Assembly: GCF_029626035.1 (NCBI RefSeq)
Contig: NZ_JARUBE010000003.1
Location: forward strand, 5,208,001-5,272,000
Length of the DNA stretch: 64,000 nucleotides
Reading direction: 5' to 3'
Source: Micromonospora sp. WMMD980
Lineage (GTDB): Bacteria > Actinomycetota > Actinomycetes > Mycobacteriales > Micromonosporaceae
Below, piece by piece: positions 35,277 to 43,953 of this stretch; positions within the stretch are counted from its first letter, which is position 1, and every line of letters starts with the position of its first letter. A program made the translations under genes and the position numbers. The notes below the pieces were generated by a model that worked only from the letters and a program-made list of their open reading frames with translations, did not search any database and was not told the DNA's origin.

Positions 35277-35695
35277 CGGCCAATCGTCGGCGCATCATCA
35301 TCGCCCTGCTGCGTCATCCGGACCGGACGTGGACGGTGCGCGAGTTGGCCGACACCGTGCCGGATGTGCCAGCGAGCGCGGTCCGCGACACGATCAACCA
35401 GTTCCTCGCCGAGAACATCCTGCGGCAGGTCTCTGGCCGTGGTGCGCTGACCGTCGCGCTCACCGAGCCGGGACATCACCTGCTCCGTCGTCGCGTCCCG
35501 CGCTCGGCCGGGGCGCCACGGGGCCCGCCGCCCGCGACGCGACCCCGGCCATCACCCCGCAACGCAATGACAGGAATCGAAGCCCGCCTTCACTCCTGGC
35601 CGTTATCCATCCCTACGCGATCCGACCCGGTCACTGCGACTCCAAAGTGGTGCCCCCACCGTGGAGTTCCGGGGCCGCGGCCGGCTCGACTGTAG
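35258..35695 (+). CDS. small winged-helix DNA-binding protein
   Basis: 145 aa. Residues 8-75 read as a winged helix (RRIIIALLRHPDRTWTVREL, VPASAVRDTINQFLAENILR, wing RGALTVALTEPG). The remainder is Pro/Arg-rich. The start overlaps the previous gene by 19 bp. It lies 87 bp upstream of the lanthipeptide precursor and is a candidate local regulator of the cluster. The C-terminal 60 residues may not be conserved. Confidence 0.55.
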   Translation: MPPRPLTANRRRIIIALLRHPDRTWTVRELADTVPDVPASAVRDTINQFLAENILRQVSGRGALTVALTEPGHHLLRRRVPRSAGAPRGPPPATRPRPSPRNAMTGIEARLHSWPLSIPTRSDPVTATPKWCPHRGVPGPRPARL

Positions 35696-35782
35696 TGATG
35701 ACCATCAGTGCCACTGGGCTGCGCCGGCCCCGGGGCGACGAGCCCCGGCGACGCGCGATCCACCACCCGAAGGAGTACCAAC

Positions 35783-35962
35783 ATGCTCACGTCACCTGCG
35801 CCGCTCGACGTCACCGACGGATCCGCGACCGGGCCCATGGGCGACCTGGCCATGGCCTTCGCCCTGGACGTCTCGGTCATCGAGCAGGGCGACCTCGGCG
35901 GACTCGTCCAGCTGACCGACGACGGGTGCGGCAGCACCTGCACGGCCTGCACCACCGGCTGA
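35783..35962 (+). CDS. fxlA: FxLD-class lanthipeptide precursor
   Basis: A 59-aa precursor; AAGGAG ends seven bases before ATG 35783. The leader carries the class motif F26-A-L-D29. The C-terminal core starts around T45 (LTDDGCGSTCTACTTG) with C49, C53 and C56 and six Ser/Thr (T45, S51, T52, T54, T57, T58), able to form up to three thioether rings. D46-D47-G48 is a favourable site for aspartimide/isoaspartate chemistry by the PCMT-type enzymes encoded downstream. It is followed by a hairpin and then the lanB gene, the typical order. Confidence 0.9.
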   Translation: MLTSPAPLDVTDGSATGPMGDLAMAFALDVSVIEQGDLGGLVQLTDDGCGSTCTACTTG

Positions 35963-35981
35963 TCTATCCGCTGTAGCCGGG

Positions 35982-36013
35982 GCCGGCCAGCGACACCTGC
36001 GTCGCTGGCCGGC
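35982..36013 (+). terminator. 13-bp hairpin between precursor and lanB (attenuator)
   Basis: GCCGGCCAGCGAC (35982-35994) pairs perfectly with 36001-36013 across a 6-base loop, beginning 19 bp after the precursor stop. Hairpins in this position commonly limit read-through, so that the precursor mRNA exceeds that of the enzymes. The lanB SD (GGAGG, 36031) lies 18 bp beyond it. Confidence 0.6.
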
Positions 36014-36040
36014 ACCCGGTCGGTCGAACTGGAGGTTCAC

Positions 36041-39000
36041 GTGCGGATGTCAGTGCCGTCTACGGAGTTCGCCGTGGCGGGTCCCGCCATGGTCAGGGCC
36101 TGCGCTCATCCGCAGGTGCCGCTGCCGCCATGGCCAACGGCTGGACCGCCTGGGCAGGAGGTGGCGTCCGGGCGGACCTGGCTGCGTCGGGTGTGGTCGC
36201 TGCCGGCGGTCGCTGAGGCCATCAGCCACGCCAGCCCCGCCCTGGCGCAGGTGGTCCGCGACTGCTGCGGCGACGGGTGCGACGACGCGCGCAAGGTGCG
36301 CCGCGCGATGCTGGCGGTGCTGCGCTACGTGCTGCGGATGACCGGCCGGCCGACACCGTTCGGGCTGCTCGCCGGCGTGGCGCCCGCGAGGTTCGCCGAT
36401 CAACCCGCGGTGACGTGGGGACCGGCGCACCGGGCGGTAGCGGCGCCCGCCGCCGGATGGCTCGCTGCACTCATCGCCGCTCTCGAAGGTGATCCGCTGG
36501 TGTCGCGCCGCATGCGCGTGGTGTCCAACTCCGCGGCGGCTGTGCGCGGGGAGCAGCTTGTGGTTCCGCACCAGCCGGTGGCGGATCAGCGCGGCGTGCT
36601 GCCCACTGAGGTCACCATCCGGCTGACCCCGGCGCTGCGGCTGGTCCTCGACGCCGCGCAGACGCCCGTGCCCGTCGCCGACCTGGTGGCGAAGCTGCAC
36701 GCCGAGTTCCCCGACGCGCCGGTGGCGCCGATCGAGGCGATGGTTTCGACCCTGGTGTCCCGGAGGGCGCTGCTCACCAACCTGCACGCGCCGTCCACGG
36801 ACCCCGACGCCCTCGGCCACCTCATCCGGGCTCTCACCGATGCCGCCGGCATCGGAGTGACCGACGACCGCGACGACGCCGCGCGTGTCAGCCTGATCGG
36901 GCGGCTGCGCGCGGTCGCGGCGTTGCTGGCCGAGCACAACGACGCTGCGGCGGCCGGACAGCCGGCGATCCGCGACCGTCTCACCGCGGCGATGCTTCGG
37001 ATACAGCCATGGGTGGGGCATCCCCTCGCGCTTGACCTGCGCCTCGATGCCGCATTCGTACTGCCGGCGTCCGTGGGTGACGAGGTGCGGCGCGCGGCGC
37101 TGGTCTTCGCAAGGCTGAGCGAGTACCCCTACGGCACCCCGGCCTGGCGGGACTATCACCGGCTGTTCTACGAGCGCTACGGCCTCGGGTCGCTGGTGCC
37201 GCTGCTGGAGCTCGTCGATCCAGACAGCGGGATCGGGTTTCCCGCCGGCTATCCGGGCACGCTGGTGGACCCGCCGCCGGCGAGGTTGAAGCCGCGCGAC
37301 GAGCTGCTGCTGGCGCTGGTGCAGGACGCGGTGCTCGACGGCCGCGACGAGATCGTGCTCGACGAGGCGCTGATCAACCGGCTCGACGCCGGTCCCGCGC
37401 CCGCGCGGCTGCCGTCACACCTGGAGATGGCGGTGCGGGTCAACGCCCCCAGCCCGCAGGACCTGCGCCAGGGCAGCTACACCCTGGAAGCGGTGCAGAT
37501 CTCCCGCAACGTCGGCGGGTTGACCGGCCGGTTCCTGCCCGTGCTCGAACCCGAACACGCGCACGGGCACCGGGAAGCGTTGGCCGCGCTGCCCGGCAGC
37601 GACGCGGACACCATCGCAGTGCAGGTGTCCTACCCGCCGCTGGATCCCGCGACCGCGCACGTGACCCGGGCGCCGCAGGCCCTGCCGATGGTGCTCAGCA
37701 TCGCCGAGCACCGGCCGGCGACCGAGCAGGCGCTCACGGTGCGCGACATCGCGGTCGGATGCGACGGGCGGAGGCTGTTTTTGGCCGTGCCCCGGCTGGG
37801 CCGCCGCATCGAGGTGAGCGCCCTACACAGCTTGAACCTGCGCACCCACACCCCAGGGTTGGCCCGGTTCCTGATCGAGGTCACCCGGGCGCAGTGCGCG
37901 CAGGTCACCGGGTTCCGCTGGGGCGCGGCGGCGCACCTGCCCTACCGGCCCCGTCTGTGCTACGGCCGCGTCGTCCTGTCCCCGGCGGCGTGGCGCATCG
38001 ACGCGGACGAGCTTCCCGAGCGGCGCAGCCCGGAGGCGGTATGGGAGGCCGGGCTGGTGGCGTGGCGGCAGCGGCGGCGGATGCCGAACCAGGTGCGGCT
38101 TGTCGTGGACGACAAGCGGCTGCTGCTGGATCTCGCCGAGCCAGGCCATCGGGCGGTGCTGCGCCGGCACCTGGACGTCACGGGCCACGCGGTGCTCACC
38201 GAAGTGGTGGACCCGGCCGGGACCGACTGGTGCGACGGCCGGCCACACGAGGTCATCGTGCCGTTGCGGGCCAGTGCGCCGCCGCCGTGGCCACGGCTTC
38301 CCGTTCCCACGGCGACGCGCCTGCTCGGCCGCGATCACGGGGACGTGCCGGGAGCCTCCACGATCCTGTACGCACAGCTGTTCGGTGACCTGCGCCGCCA
38401 GGACGTGATCCTCGCCGAGCACCTTCCGCGGCTGCTGGGCGCCTTCGACGCCGAGCCGGACTGGTGGTTCATCCGCTACCGCGACGCGGACCGCTTCGAC
38501 CCGCACCTGCGCCTGCGGATCCGCCTTCCCCACGCCGAGGCGTTCGGGGACGCCGTGACCCGGGTCAGCAGGTGGGCGGCGGCGCTGCACCGCGACGGGC
38601 TGCTGCGCGAGATCCGCTATCCGACGTCGTACTCGGAGCCCGGCCGGTGGGGCGCGGGACCGGTGCTCCGCGCTGCCGAGCAGGTGTTCACCGCTGACTC
38701 GCGCGCCGTGCTCGCCCAGCTCCAACAGCCGAACCGGCCGCCCCGCCAGGCGCTGATCGCCGCCCACACCGTCGCCATCGCCAGCGCCTACCTCGGCAAC
38801 ACCTCGGCGGGCATGCGGTGGCTGGTCGAGCGTCTGCCCGCCACCGCCCCGAGCCAGTCGACGCCTCGGCCGGTCTACCGCGCGGCCGTGCGCCTCGCCG
38901 ACCCGACTGGCGACTGGGCGGCGCTGCGCGACACCTCCGTCGGCCCGGCGATTATCGACGCGTGGGCCGCCCGCGACGTCGCCCTCACCGACTGGCGGCG

Positions 39001-39184
39001 ACAGCTCCTCAGCGGCGGCCCGGACACCGACGGCGTCGACGCCGACGACGCGCTGCGGCACATCCTGCACGGCCACTACATTCGCGCCCACGGCATCGAC
39101 TTCGATGACGAACCGCATTGCCTGCACCTCGCCCGGGCCGCCGCGCTCGCCTGGTTGGCCCGACACCGCGAGCAGTGCCCATGA
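36041..39184 (+). CDS. lanB: class I lanthipeptide dehydratase (full-length LanB)
   Basis: 1047 aa, the usual size of one-protein LanB enzymes that glutamylate Ser/Thr with Glu-tRNA and then eliminate. The N-terminal glutamylation domain (RTGRPTPFGLLAGVA-type opening RMTGRPTPFGLLAG, residues about 95-110) is followed by the elimination (SpaB_C) domain from about residue 755 (WWFIRYRDADRFDPHLRLRI, GVYEPE-like YSEPGRWG). It starts with GTG 36041 after GGAGG. Its stop overlaps the lanC ATG. Contains one palindrome copy at 36839. Confidence 0.92.
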   Translation: MRMSVPSTEFAVAGPAMVRACAHPQVPLPPWPTAGPPGQEVASGRTWLRRVWSLPAVAEAISHASPALAQVVRDCCGDGCDDARKVRRAMLAVLRYVLRMTGRPTPFGLLAGVAPARFADQPAVTWGPAHRAVAAPAAGWLAALIAALEGDPLVSRRMRVVSNSAAAVRGEQLVVPHQPVADQRGVLPTEVTIRLTPALRLVLDAAQTPVPVADLVAKLHAEFPDAPVAPIEAMVSTLVSRRALLTNLHAPSTDPDALGHLIRALTDAAGIGVTDDRDDAARVSLIGRLRAVAALLAEHNDAAAAGQPAIRDRLTAAMLRIQPWVGHPLALDLRLDAAFVLPASVGDEVRRAALVFARLSEYPYGTPAWRDYHRLFYERYGLGSLVPLLELVDPDSGIGFPAGYPGTLVDPPPARLKPRDELLLALVQDAVLDGRDEIVLDEALINRLDAGPAPARLPSHLEMAVRVNAPSPQDLRQGSYTLEAVQISRNVGGLTGRFLPVLEPEHAHGHREALAALPGSDADTIAVQVSYPPLDPATAHVTRAPQALPMVLSIAEHRPATEQALTVRDIAVGCDGRRLFLAVPRLGRRIEVSALHSLNLRTHTPGLARFLIEVTRAQCAQVTGFRWGAAAHLPYRPRLCYGRVVLSPAAWRIDADELPERRSPEAVWEAGLVAWRQRRRMPNQVRLVVDDKRLLLDLAEPGHRAVLRRHLDVTGHAVLTEVVDPAGTDWCDGRPHEVIVPLRASAPPPWPRLPVPTATRLLGRDHGDVPGASTILYAQLFGDLRRQDVILAEHLPRLLGAFDAEPDWWFIRYRDADRFDPHLRLRIRLPHAEAFGDAVTRVSRWAAALHRDGLLREIRYPTSYSEPGRWGAGPVLRAAEQVFTADSRAVLAQLQQPNRPPRQALIAAHTVAIASAYLGNTSAGMRWLVERLPATAPSQSTPRPVYRAAVRLADPTGDWAALRDTSVGPAIIDAWAARDVALTDWRRQLLSGGPDTDGVDADDALRHILHGHYIRAHGIDFDDEPHCLHLARAAALAWLARHREQCP

Positions 39185-40461
39185 CCGACAACCAGCAGCA
39201 GTTCCTGGCTGTCGCCGAGGCGGTCGCGGCGCAGCTGGCCGATCCTGCCATCGCGTCCGCCCTGGCAGCCGGACGGACGTGGTGGCCGCACCACCTGGCC
39301 CACGGCGCACCCGGCATCGTGCTCCTGCACGCCGAACTCGCCGCCGCCGGCACCGCGCCGTGGAGCCGCGTGCAGCACTGGCTCGCCTACGCCGCCGGCC
39401 ACACCGTGACCTCGGGGGCGGACAGCCACCTCAACTACGGCGCTCCCGCTCTCGCCGTGGCGATGGCCACCGTCGCCGAGCAGATCCCCGGCGCCTACCA
39501 GACGAGCTTGAACGTCCTGGACGCCACCATCGCCGACGACACCCTTCGTCGAGTCGCCGTGATCACCGGCCGGCTGGAACCCGGCCAGCGGCCCCTGCTG
39601 GCCGACTTCGACGTGGTCCGCGGGGTCACCGGCGTCGGTGGATACCTGCTGCGCCGCCGGCCCGGCGATCCCGCCGTCACCGCGGTGCTGTCCTACCTGG
39701 TCCGGCTGACCCGCCCCGTCATCCACCGGGGGCAGCGGGTGCCGGGGTGGTGGACGCCCGTCAGCCCGCACGGCGACCGCGACGACCGCTATCCGGGCGG
39801 GCACGCCAACCTCGGCGTGGCCCACGGCATCGCCGGCCCACTCACCCTGCTCGCCCTGGCCACCCGCGCCGGCGTGACCGTGCCCGGCCAGAGCGAGGCC
39901 ATCGCCACCATCTGCGCCTGGCTCGACCAATGGCGCACCGGCACCGACACCACCCCGACCTGGCCGTACTGGATCACCTGGGACGAGCACCGCGCCGGCC
40001 GCCCAAGCGAACCGGCGCACCCCCGCCGCCCGTCGTGGTGCTACGGCACCGCCGGGCTGGCCCGCGCCCAGCAACTCGCCGCGCTCGCCCTGCACGACCC
40101 CGGCCGCCAGCACGCCTCCGAGCAGGCCCTGCTGTTCGCCCTGACCGACCCCGGCCACCGCGCCGCCGTCACCGACGCGTCGCTGTGCCACGGCTGGGCC
40201 GGCATGGCCCACATCGCCGCCCGCGCCGCCACCGACGCCACACCGGCCACCGCCGCCGCGCTGCGGGACACCGCCGCGCGCCTCCTCGACGTCGTGCACC
40301 AACCGGGCACCGACCCGCGCGACACCGCAGCCGCCCTGCTCGCGCCCGACGGCGGCGGACCCGGCCTGCTCGACGGCGCGGCCGGCACCGCCCTAGCCAG
40401 CCTCACCGCCGCCGGCCTGACACCGCGCACGCGCTGGGACGCGTGCCTGCTCATCACCTGA
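39181..40461 (+). CDS. lanC: LanC-like lanthionine cyclase
   Basis: 426 aa. The start ATG overlaps the lanB stop (ATGA). LanC repeats are visible as HHLAHGAPGIVLLHAELA, GVAHGIAGPLTLLALA, RPSWCYGTAGLARAQQLAA and SLCHGWAGMAHIAARA. The Cys of WCYG and Cys-His of LCHG provide the zinc site that activates peptide cysteines. It would form thioether rings on dehydrated FxlA. Intact and full length. Confidence 0.92.
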   Translation: MTDNQQQFLAVAEAVAAQLADPAIASALAAGRTWWPHHLAHGAPGIVLLHAELAAAGTAPWSRVQHWLAYAAGHTVTSGADSHLNYGAPALAVAMATVAEQIPGAYQTSLNVLDATIADDTLRRVAVITGRLEPGQRPLLADFDVVRGVTGVGGYLLRRRPGDPAVTAVLSYLVRLTRPVIHRGQRVPGWWTPVSPHGDRDDRYPGGHANLGVAHGIAGPLTLLALATRAGVTVPGQSEAIATICAWLDQWRTGTDTTPTWPYWITWDEHRAGRPSEPAHPRRPSWCYGTAGLARAQQLAALALHDPGRQHASEQALLFALTDPGHRAAVTDASLCHGWAGMAHIAARAATDATPATAAALRDTAARLLDVVHQPGTDPRDTAAALLAPDGGGPGLLDGAAGTALASLTAAGLTPRTRWDACLLIT

Positions 40462-40500
40462 CCGAAGCCGTCTGACAACCCCCGGGAGAGATCCACGTCC

Positions 40501-42594
40501 ATGACCGCACCCACCTGGCACCAGAGGACCATCAACGCCGACACCCACCGGCAGGCCGTCGCCGCGCACGTCGCCCCCGAACTGGACCGCCTCACCCGCC
40601 TCGGCGTGCTGACCGGCTGGTGGTACATCCGCAAGCACCAGTGGCGGCTACGGCTGCACACCGATGCCGCCGGCATCACGCAGGTCACCGAGCTGCTCGA
40701 CAACCTGACCGCCGACGAGCAGATCACCGGCTGGCGCCCCGGGGTATATGAGCCGGAAACCCTCGCCTTCGGCGGCGCTGACGGCATGGCGAGCGCGCAT
40801 CGGCTCTTCCACGCCGACAGCAGCAACCAACTCGCCTGGGACCGGGCCACCGCACACACGCCACCGGCGCTCGGCCAACGGGAAATGACCGCCCTGCTGT
40901 GCGGAGTCCTGCTGCGCAGCGCCGGCCTCGACCGCTACGAGCAGGCCGACACCTGGGCGAAGGTCGCCGTCGAACGACCCCTCAGCCACGCCGACCCGGC
41001 GCTGCACGACGCCCAGCAACGCGCCCCGCTGGTGCAGGCCATGACGAAGCTGCTCACCGTCAACCCGGCCAGCCTCAGCGCTCCGCCGGACGGCCCGCTC
41101 ACCGCCTGGACGCCCTGGATCGCCGCGTTCGAGACCGCCGGCCAGGAACTACTGACCCTCGCCCGCGACGGCCGACTGCGCCGCGGCCTACGCGCGGCGC
41201 TCGCCCACCACATCATCTTCCACGCCAACCGAGCCGCGATCAGCGTCCCGGACCTGTCCACCATGGCGGCGCTGGCGATGACCGACACCCTCGGCTTCAC
41301 CGCCGTGGTGTCGTTCGCCGCCGACCCGTCACTGAACCCTAGGGTTGACCAAGTGACCACTGTCAGCGATCACGACTCCGATACGCCCGACGACCTGCGC
41401 GCCATCATGACCCAGCGGCTGACCGACGAGAAGGTCATCCGCACCCCCGCCGTCCGCGACGCGTTCGACACCGTCCCCCGGCACCTGTTCGTCCCCGGCG
41501 TCACCCCGAAGGCCGCCTACCTCGACGACGCGGTCTACACCAAGTACGCCGCCGACGGCACCAAGATCAGCGCCGCGAGTCAACCCCGCATCGTCGCCAT
41601 GATGCTCGAACAACTCGACCTGCACCCCGGCCACAACGTCCTGGAAGCCGGCGCCGGCACCGGCTACAACGCCGCCCTCATGGGCCACATCGTCGGGCGG
41701 AACGGGGACGTTCACACCATCGACGTCGACGCGGACCTCGTCGAAGGCGCCGTCGCCCACCTCGCCGCCGCCGGCGCCGACAACGTGGGCGTGCTCCTCG
41801 GTGACGGCGCGCGGGGGCACGGCGAGTGCGCCCCCTACGACCGGATCATCGCCACCGTCGGCGTGTGGGACGTCCCCGCGGCCTGGCTCCGGCAGCTTGC
41901 CCCGACCGGGCGGATGGTGGTGCCGCTGCGCCTGCGCGGCGCGACGTCGCGCTCCATCGCCTTCACCCGCACCCCCGACGGCCTCGTCAGCGTCGACAGT
42001 CAGCTCGCCGTGTTCATGCCCCTGCGCGGCAGCCTCGACGACGCCCGCCGCATTGTCGCGATCAACGAGGAGCGCGACGTCACCCTGGCCGTCAACAAGG
42101 ACCAGACCGTCGATGCCGCGCTGCTCACCGGCGTCCTCGACACGCCCGCGCATACCCGCTGGACCGGTGTGATCTTCCCGCCGATGGTGCCGTACGAGTG
42201 GATCGAGCTGTGGCTCGCCCTGCGGTTGCCGAACTCGATCCTGCGGATGAACACCGACCGCCTCGCCGTCGACCGCGGCCAGGTCACCCCGATGCACCCG
42301 CAGTGGGGCGCCATGGCCACCGTCGAAGGACCCGACCTCGCCTACCTCACCCTGCGCCCCACCGAACCCGTGGACGGGCGCAAGCGCTACGAAATCGGCG
42401 TCATCGGCCACGGCCCCGACGGCGCCACCCTGGCCGACATCGTCGCGGCCGAGGCCGCACAGTGGGACCGCGAGTACCGCTCCCGCAGCGTGCGCTTCGA
42501 AATCCCGACCGGCCACGCCGGCGAGCACGCGCCGGACAAGGGCCGATTCGTCATCGACCGCCCACACCACCCAGTCACCGTCATCTGGGAATAG
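40501..42594 (+). CDS. fxlM: two-domain protein: SpaB_C-like domain plus FxLD-system methyltransferase
   Basis: 697 aa. Residues 1-280 form a thiopeptide/LanB elimination-like domain (GVLTGWWYIRKHQWRLRLHT, WRPGVYEPETLAFGG). From about 290 a PCMT-type O-methyltransferase follows (FDTVPRHLFVPGV, VLEAGAGTGYNAALMGHIVG, IIATVGVWDVPAAW) with a C-terminal extension typical of methyltransferases in FxLD systems. PCMT-like enzymes in RiPPs methylate Asp and lead to aspartimide/isoAsp. LanB already has an elimination domain, so this second one is notable. Contains the palindrome at 40663. Confidence 0.88.
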   Translation: MTAPTWHQRTINADTHRQAVAAHVAPELDRLTRLGVLTGWWYIRKHQWRLRLHTDAAGITQVTELLDNLTADEQITGWRPGVYEPETLAFGGADGMASAHRLFHADSSNQLAWDRATAHTPPALGQREMTALLCGVLLRSAGLDRYEQADTWAKVAVERPLSHADPALHDAQQRAPLVQAMTKLLTVNPASLSAPPDGPLTAWTPWIAAFETAGQELLTLARDGRLRRGLRAALAHHIIFHANRAAISVPDLSTMAALAMTDTLGFTAVVSFAADPSLNPRVDQVTTVSDHDSDTPDDLRAIMTQRLTDEKVIRTPAVRDAFDTVPRHLFVPGVTPKAAYLDDAVYTKYAADGTKISAASQPRIVAMMLEQLDLHPGHNVLEAGAGTGYNAALMGHIVGRNGDVHTIDVDADLVEGAVAHLAAAGADNVGVLLGDGARGHGECAPYDRIIATVGVWDVPAAWLRQLAPTGRMVVPLRLRGATSRSIAFTRTPDGLVSVDSQLAVFMPLRGSLDDARRIVAINEERDVTLAVNKDQTVDAALLTGVLDTPAHTRWTGVIFPPMVPYEWIELWLALRLPNSILRMNTDRLAVDRGQVTPMHPQWGAMATVEGPDLAYLTLRPTEPVDGRKRYEIGVIGHGPDGATLADIVAAEAAQWDREYRSRSVRFEIPTGHAGEHAPDKGRFVIDRPHHPVTVIWE

Positions 42595-42597
42595 ACG

Positions 42598-43863
42598 ATG
42601 ATCGCCGGGACGACAGCTCGCCGCTTTCCCCTCGTCGCCCGGTCACGGCCGCTGTGCACCGCCCTGCCCGCGAGGATCGGCGCCCTCGCCGACCTCGCGG
42701 CCAAGGCGCACCACCACAGCGACCTGACCGCCGCCGCACGCGTCTACAACCAGGCCGCTCTCATCGCCTCCGACTGCGGCCAACCCGACCTCGCTCGCCA
42801 GTGGTGCCACCGCCACGCCCGAGCATGGCTCAACCGCCGAAACCTCAGCACCACCCCGGGCCGCCACGTCATCGAACCCCTGGTCAACCTCGCCCGCCTG
42901 CACATTCGAGCCGGCGAACACGACGATGGCCTCGCGCTCCTCACCGAGCTCTACCACGCCGTCGCCCACCGCACCGACACCACCATCGACGGCATCCACC
43001 TTCCCACCGCCGCGCTGACCCCCACCCACGAGACCCACCGCAACCTCACTCAATGGCTTTGGACGGTCCACCTGGCAGAGGGCGCCCGCGTGCTCACCAG
43101 CGCCGGCCGCTGGGACGAAGCCGAAGCACACCTCCAGCACCACCACGGCATCGGCAACCGCATGCTCGACGGCCGCCAAGTCGCCATCATCGCCCGCATC
43201 CAGCGCGGTCAACACGAGGGCGCTCTGCGGATTATCGATCAGACCCAGAATGGCGAGGCATGGGAAGCCGCCGTAGGGGCCTGCCTCACAGCGATGTGCC
43301 GCGTGGGCGGACCACGAGCAGTGGATATCGGTCTGATGGCGGCGCGCTATCAGGAGATGAGCGCGGACCCTCCGCTGATCGTGTTCCGCACCCGCCTCGC
43401 GCTGTCCATGATCGAACTAGCCGGCGGCCCTTCCGGCCATGGTGTGAAGGTTCTCGCACGCCGCACCATCGACGCAGCGGTCACGGCCATGGACGGGTAC
43501 GCCGCCCGGGACATACTAAGCTGCTCCGGGTGGGCAACGACTGAGCCCGACGCACGGCAAGCGCTCCTTAACGTGCTCGCCGAGAGCGGACTCGACCGTC
43601 CTCTGCCAGCACCGCTGCTGGGGCGGCTGACGGCCGTGCTCGCGCAAACTGATGCCGTAATCTCTAACGCCGAGCCTATTTCAGCTAGCGAGTCCGATAG
43701 GGCGACTCCCTCTCCTGATGCCGGCGGCATCACGCGGCTCCGTCAATGGCAACATCCTGCGGCCGAACCTCAACGGCGTAACGCTGAGAAACCAGACGAT
43801 CGTCTTCTGCCTGTACTTCCGAAATTGATGCCGCCGCCTGCCGCCGGCCCACCCCACGCGTGA
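42598..43863 (+). CDS. TPR-like hypothetical protein of the lanthipeptide cluster
   Basis: 421 aa, all helical by pattern: AAKAHHHSDLTAAARVYNQA, HVIEPLVNLARLHIRAGEHD, WDEAEAHLQHHHGIGNRM. Such TPR proteins, without an obvious catalytic motif, are frequent in actinomycete class I lanthipeptide clusters and may act as regulators or chaperones. ATG 42598 lies three bases after the previous stop. A decayed copy of its C-terminal coding region (RQALL...LLGRLTA) occurs at 47614-47748. The final palindrome copy is in its 3' part. Confidence 0.65.
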   Translation: MIAGTTARRFPLVARSRPLCTALPARIGALADLAAKAHHHSDLTAAARVYNQAALIASDCGQPDLARQWCHRHARAWLNRRNLSTTPGRHVIEPLVNLARLHIRAGEHDDGLALLTELYHAVAHRTDTTIDGIHLPTAALTPTHETHRNLTQWLWTVHLAEGARVLTSAGRWDEAEAHLQHHHGIGNRMLDGRQVAIIARIQRGQHEGALRIIDQTQNGEAWEAAVGACLTAMCRVGGPRAVDIGLMAARYQEMSADPPLIVFRTRLALSMIELAGGPSGHGVKVLARRTIDAAVTAMDGYAARDILSCSGWATTEPDARQALLNVLAESGLDRPLPAPLLGRLTAVLAQTDAVISNAEPISASESDRATPSPDAGGITRLRQWQHPAAEPQRRNAEKPDDRLLPVLPKLMPPPAAGPPHA

Positions 43864-43953
43864 CTTACCCGGCCGCGCCGGTGATACCGCCTCGGCCGTT
43901 GCCATCGGCAACAGCGCTTCATCCGTTCTGACCCGAGGAAGAGGAAGCAGCGA

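Larger units (their letters stand above)
29808..43731. repeat. six copies of the 15-bp palindrome GATGCCGSCGGCATC
   Basis: Copies at 29808-29822, 30288-30302, 33932-33946, 36839-36853, 40663-40677 and 43717-43731. Each is GATGCC-GSC-GGCATC. The 33932 copy is intergenic and extends to GTGATGCCGCCGGCATCAC. The five others lie in coding sequence, always in the same phase (gat gcc gsc ggc atc, Asp-Ala-Ala/Gly-Gly-Ile), in four unrelated genes. No exact copy was noticed outside 29.8-43.7 kb, although the scan was by eye. Confidence 0.6.

Noticed and set aside
35708..35782. Longer version of the lanthipeptide precursor starting at 35708
   Set aside because: ATG 35783 has a perfect AAGGAG at proper distance, and FxLD leaders have about this length.
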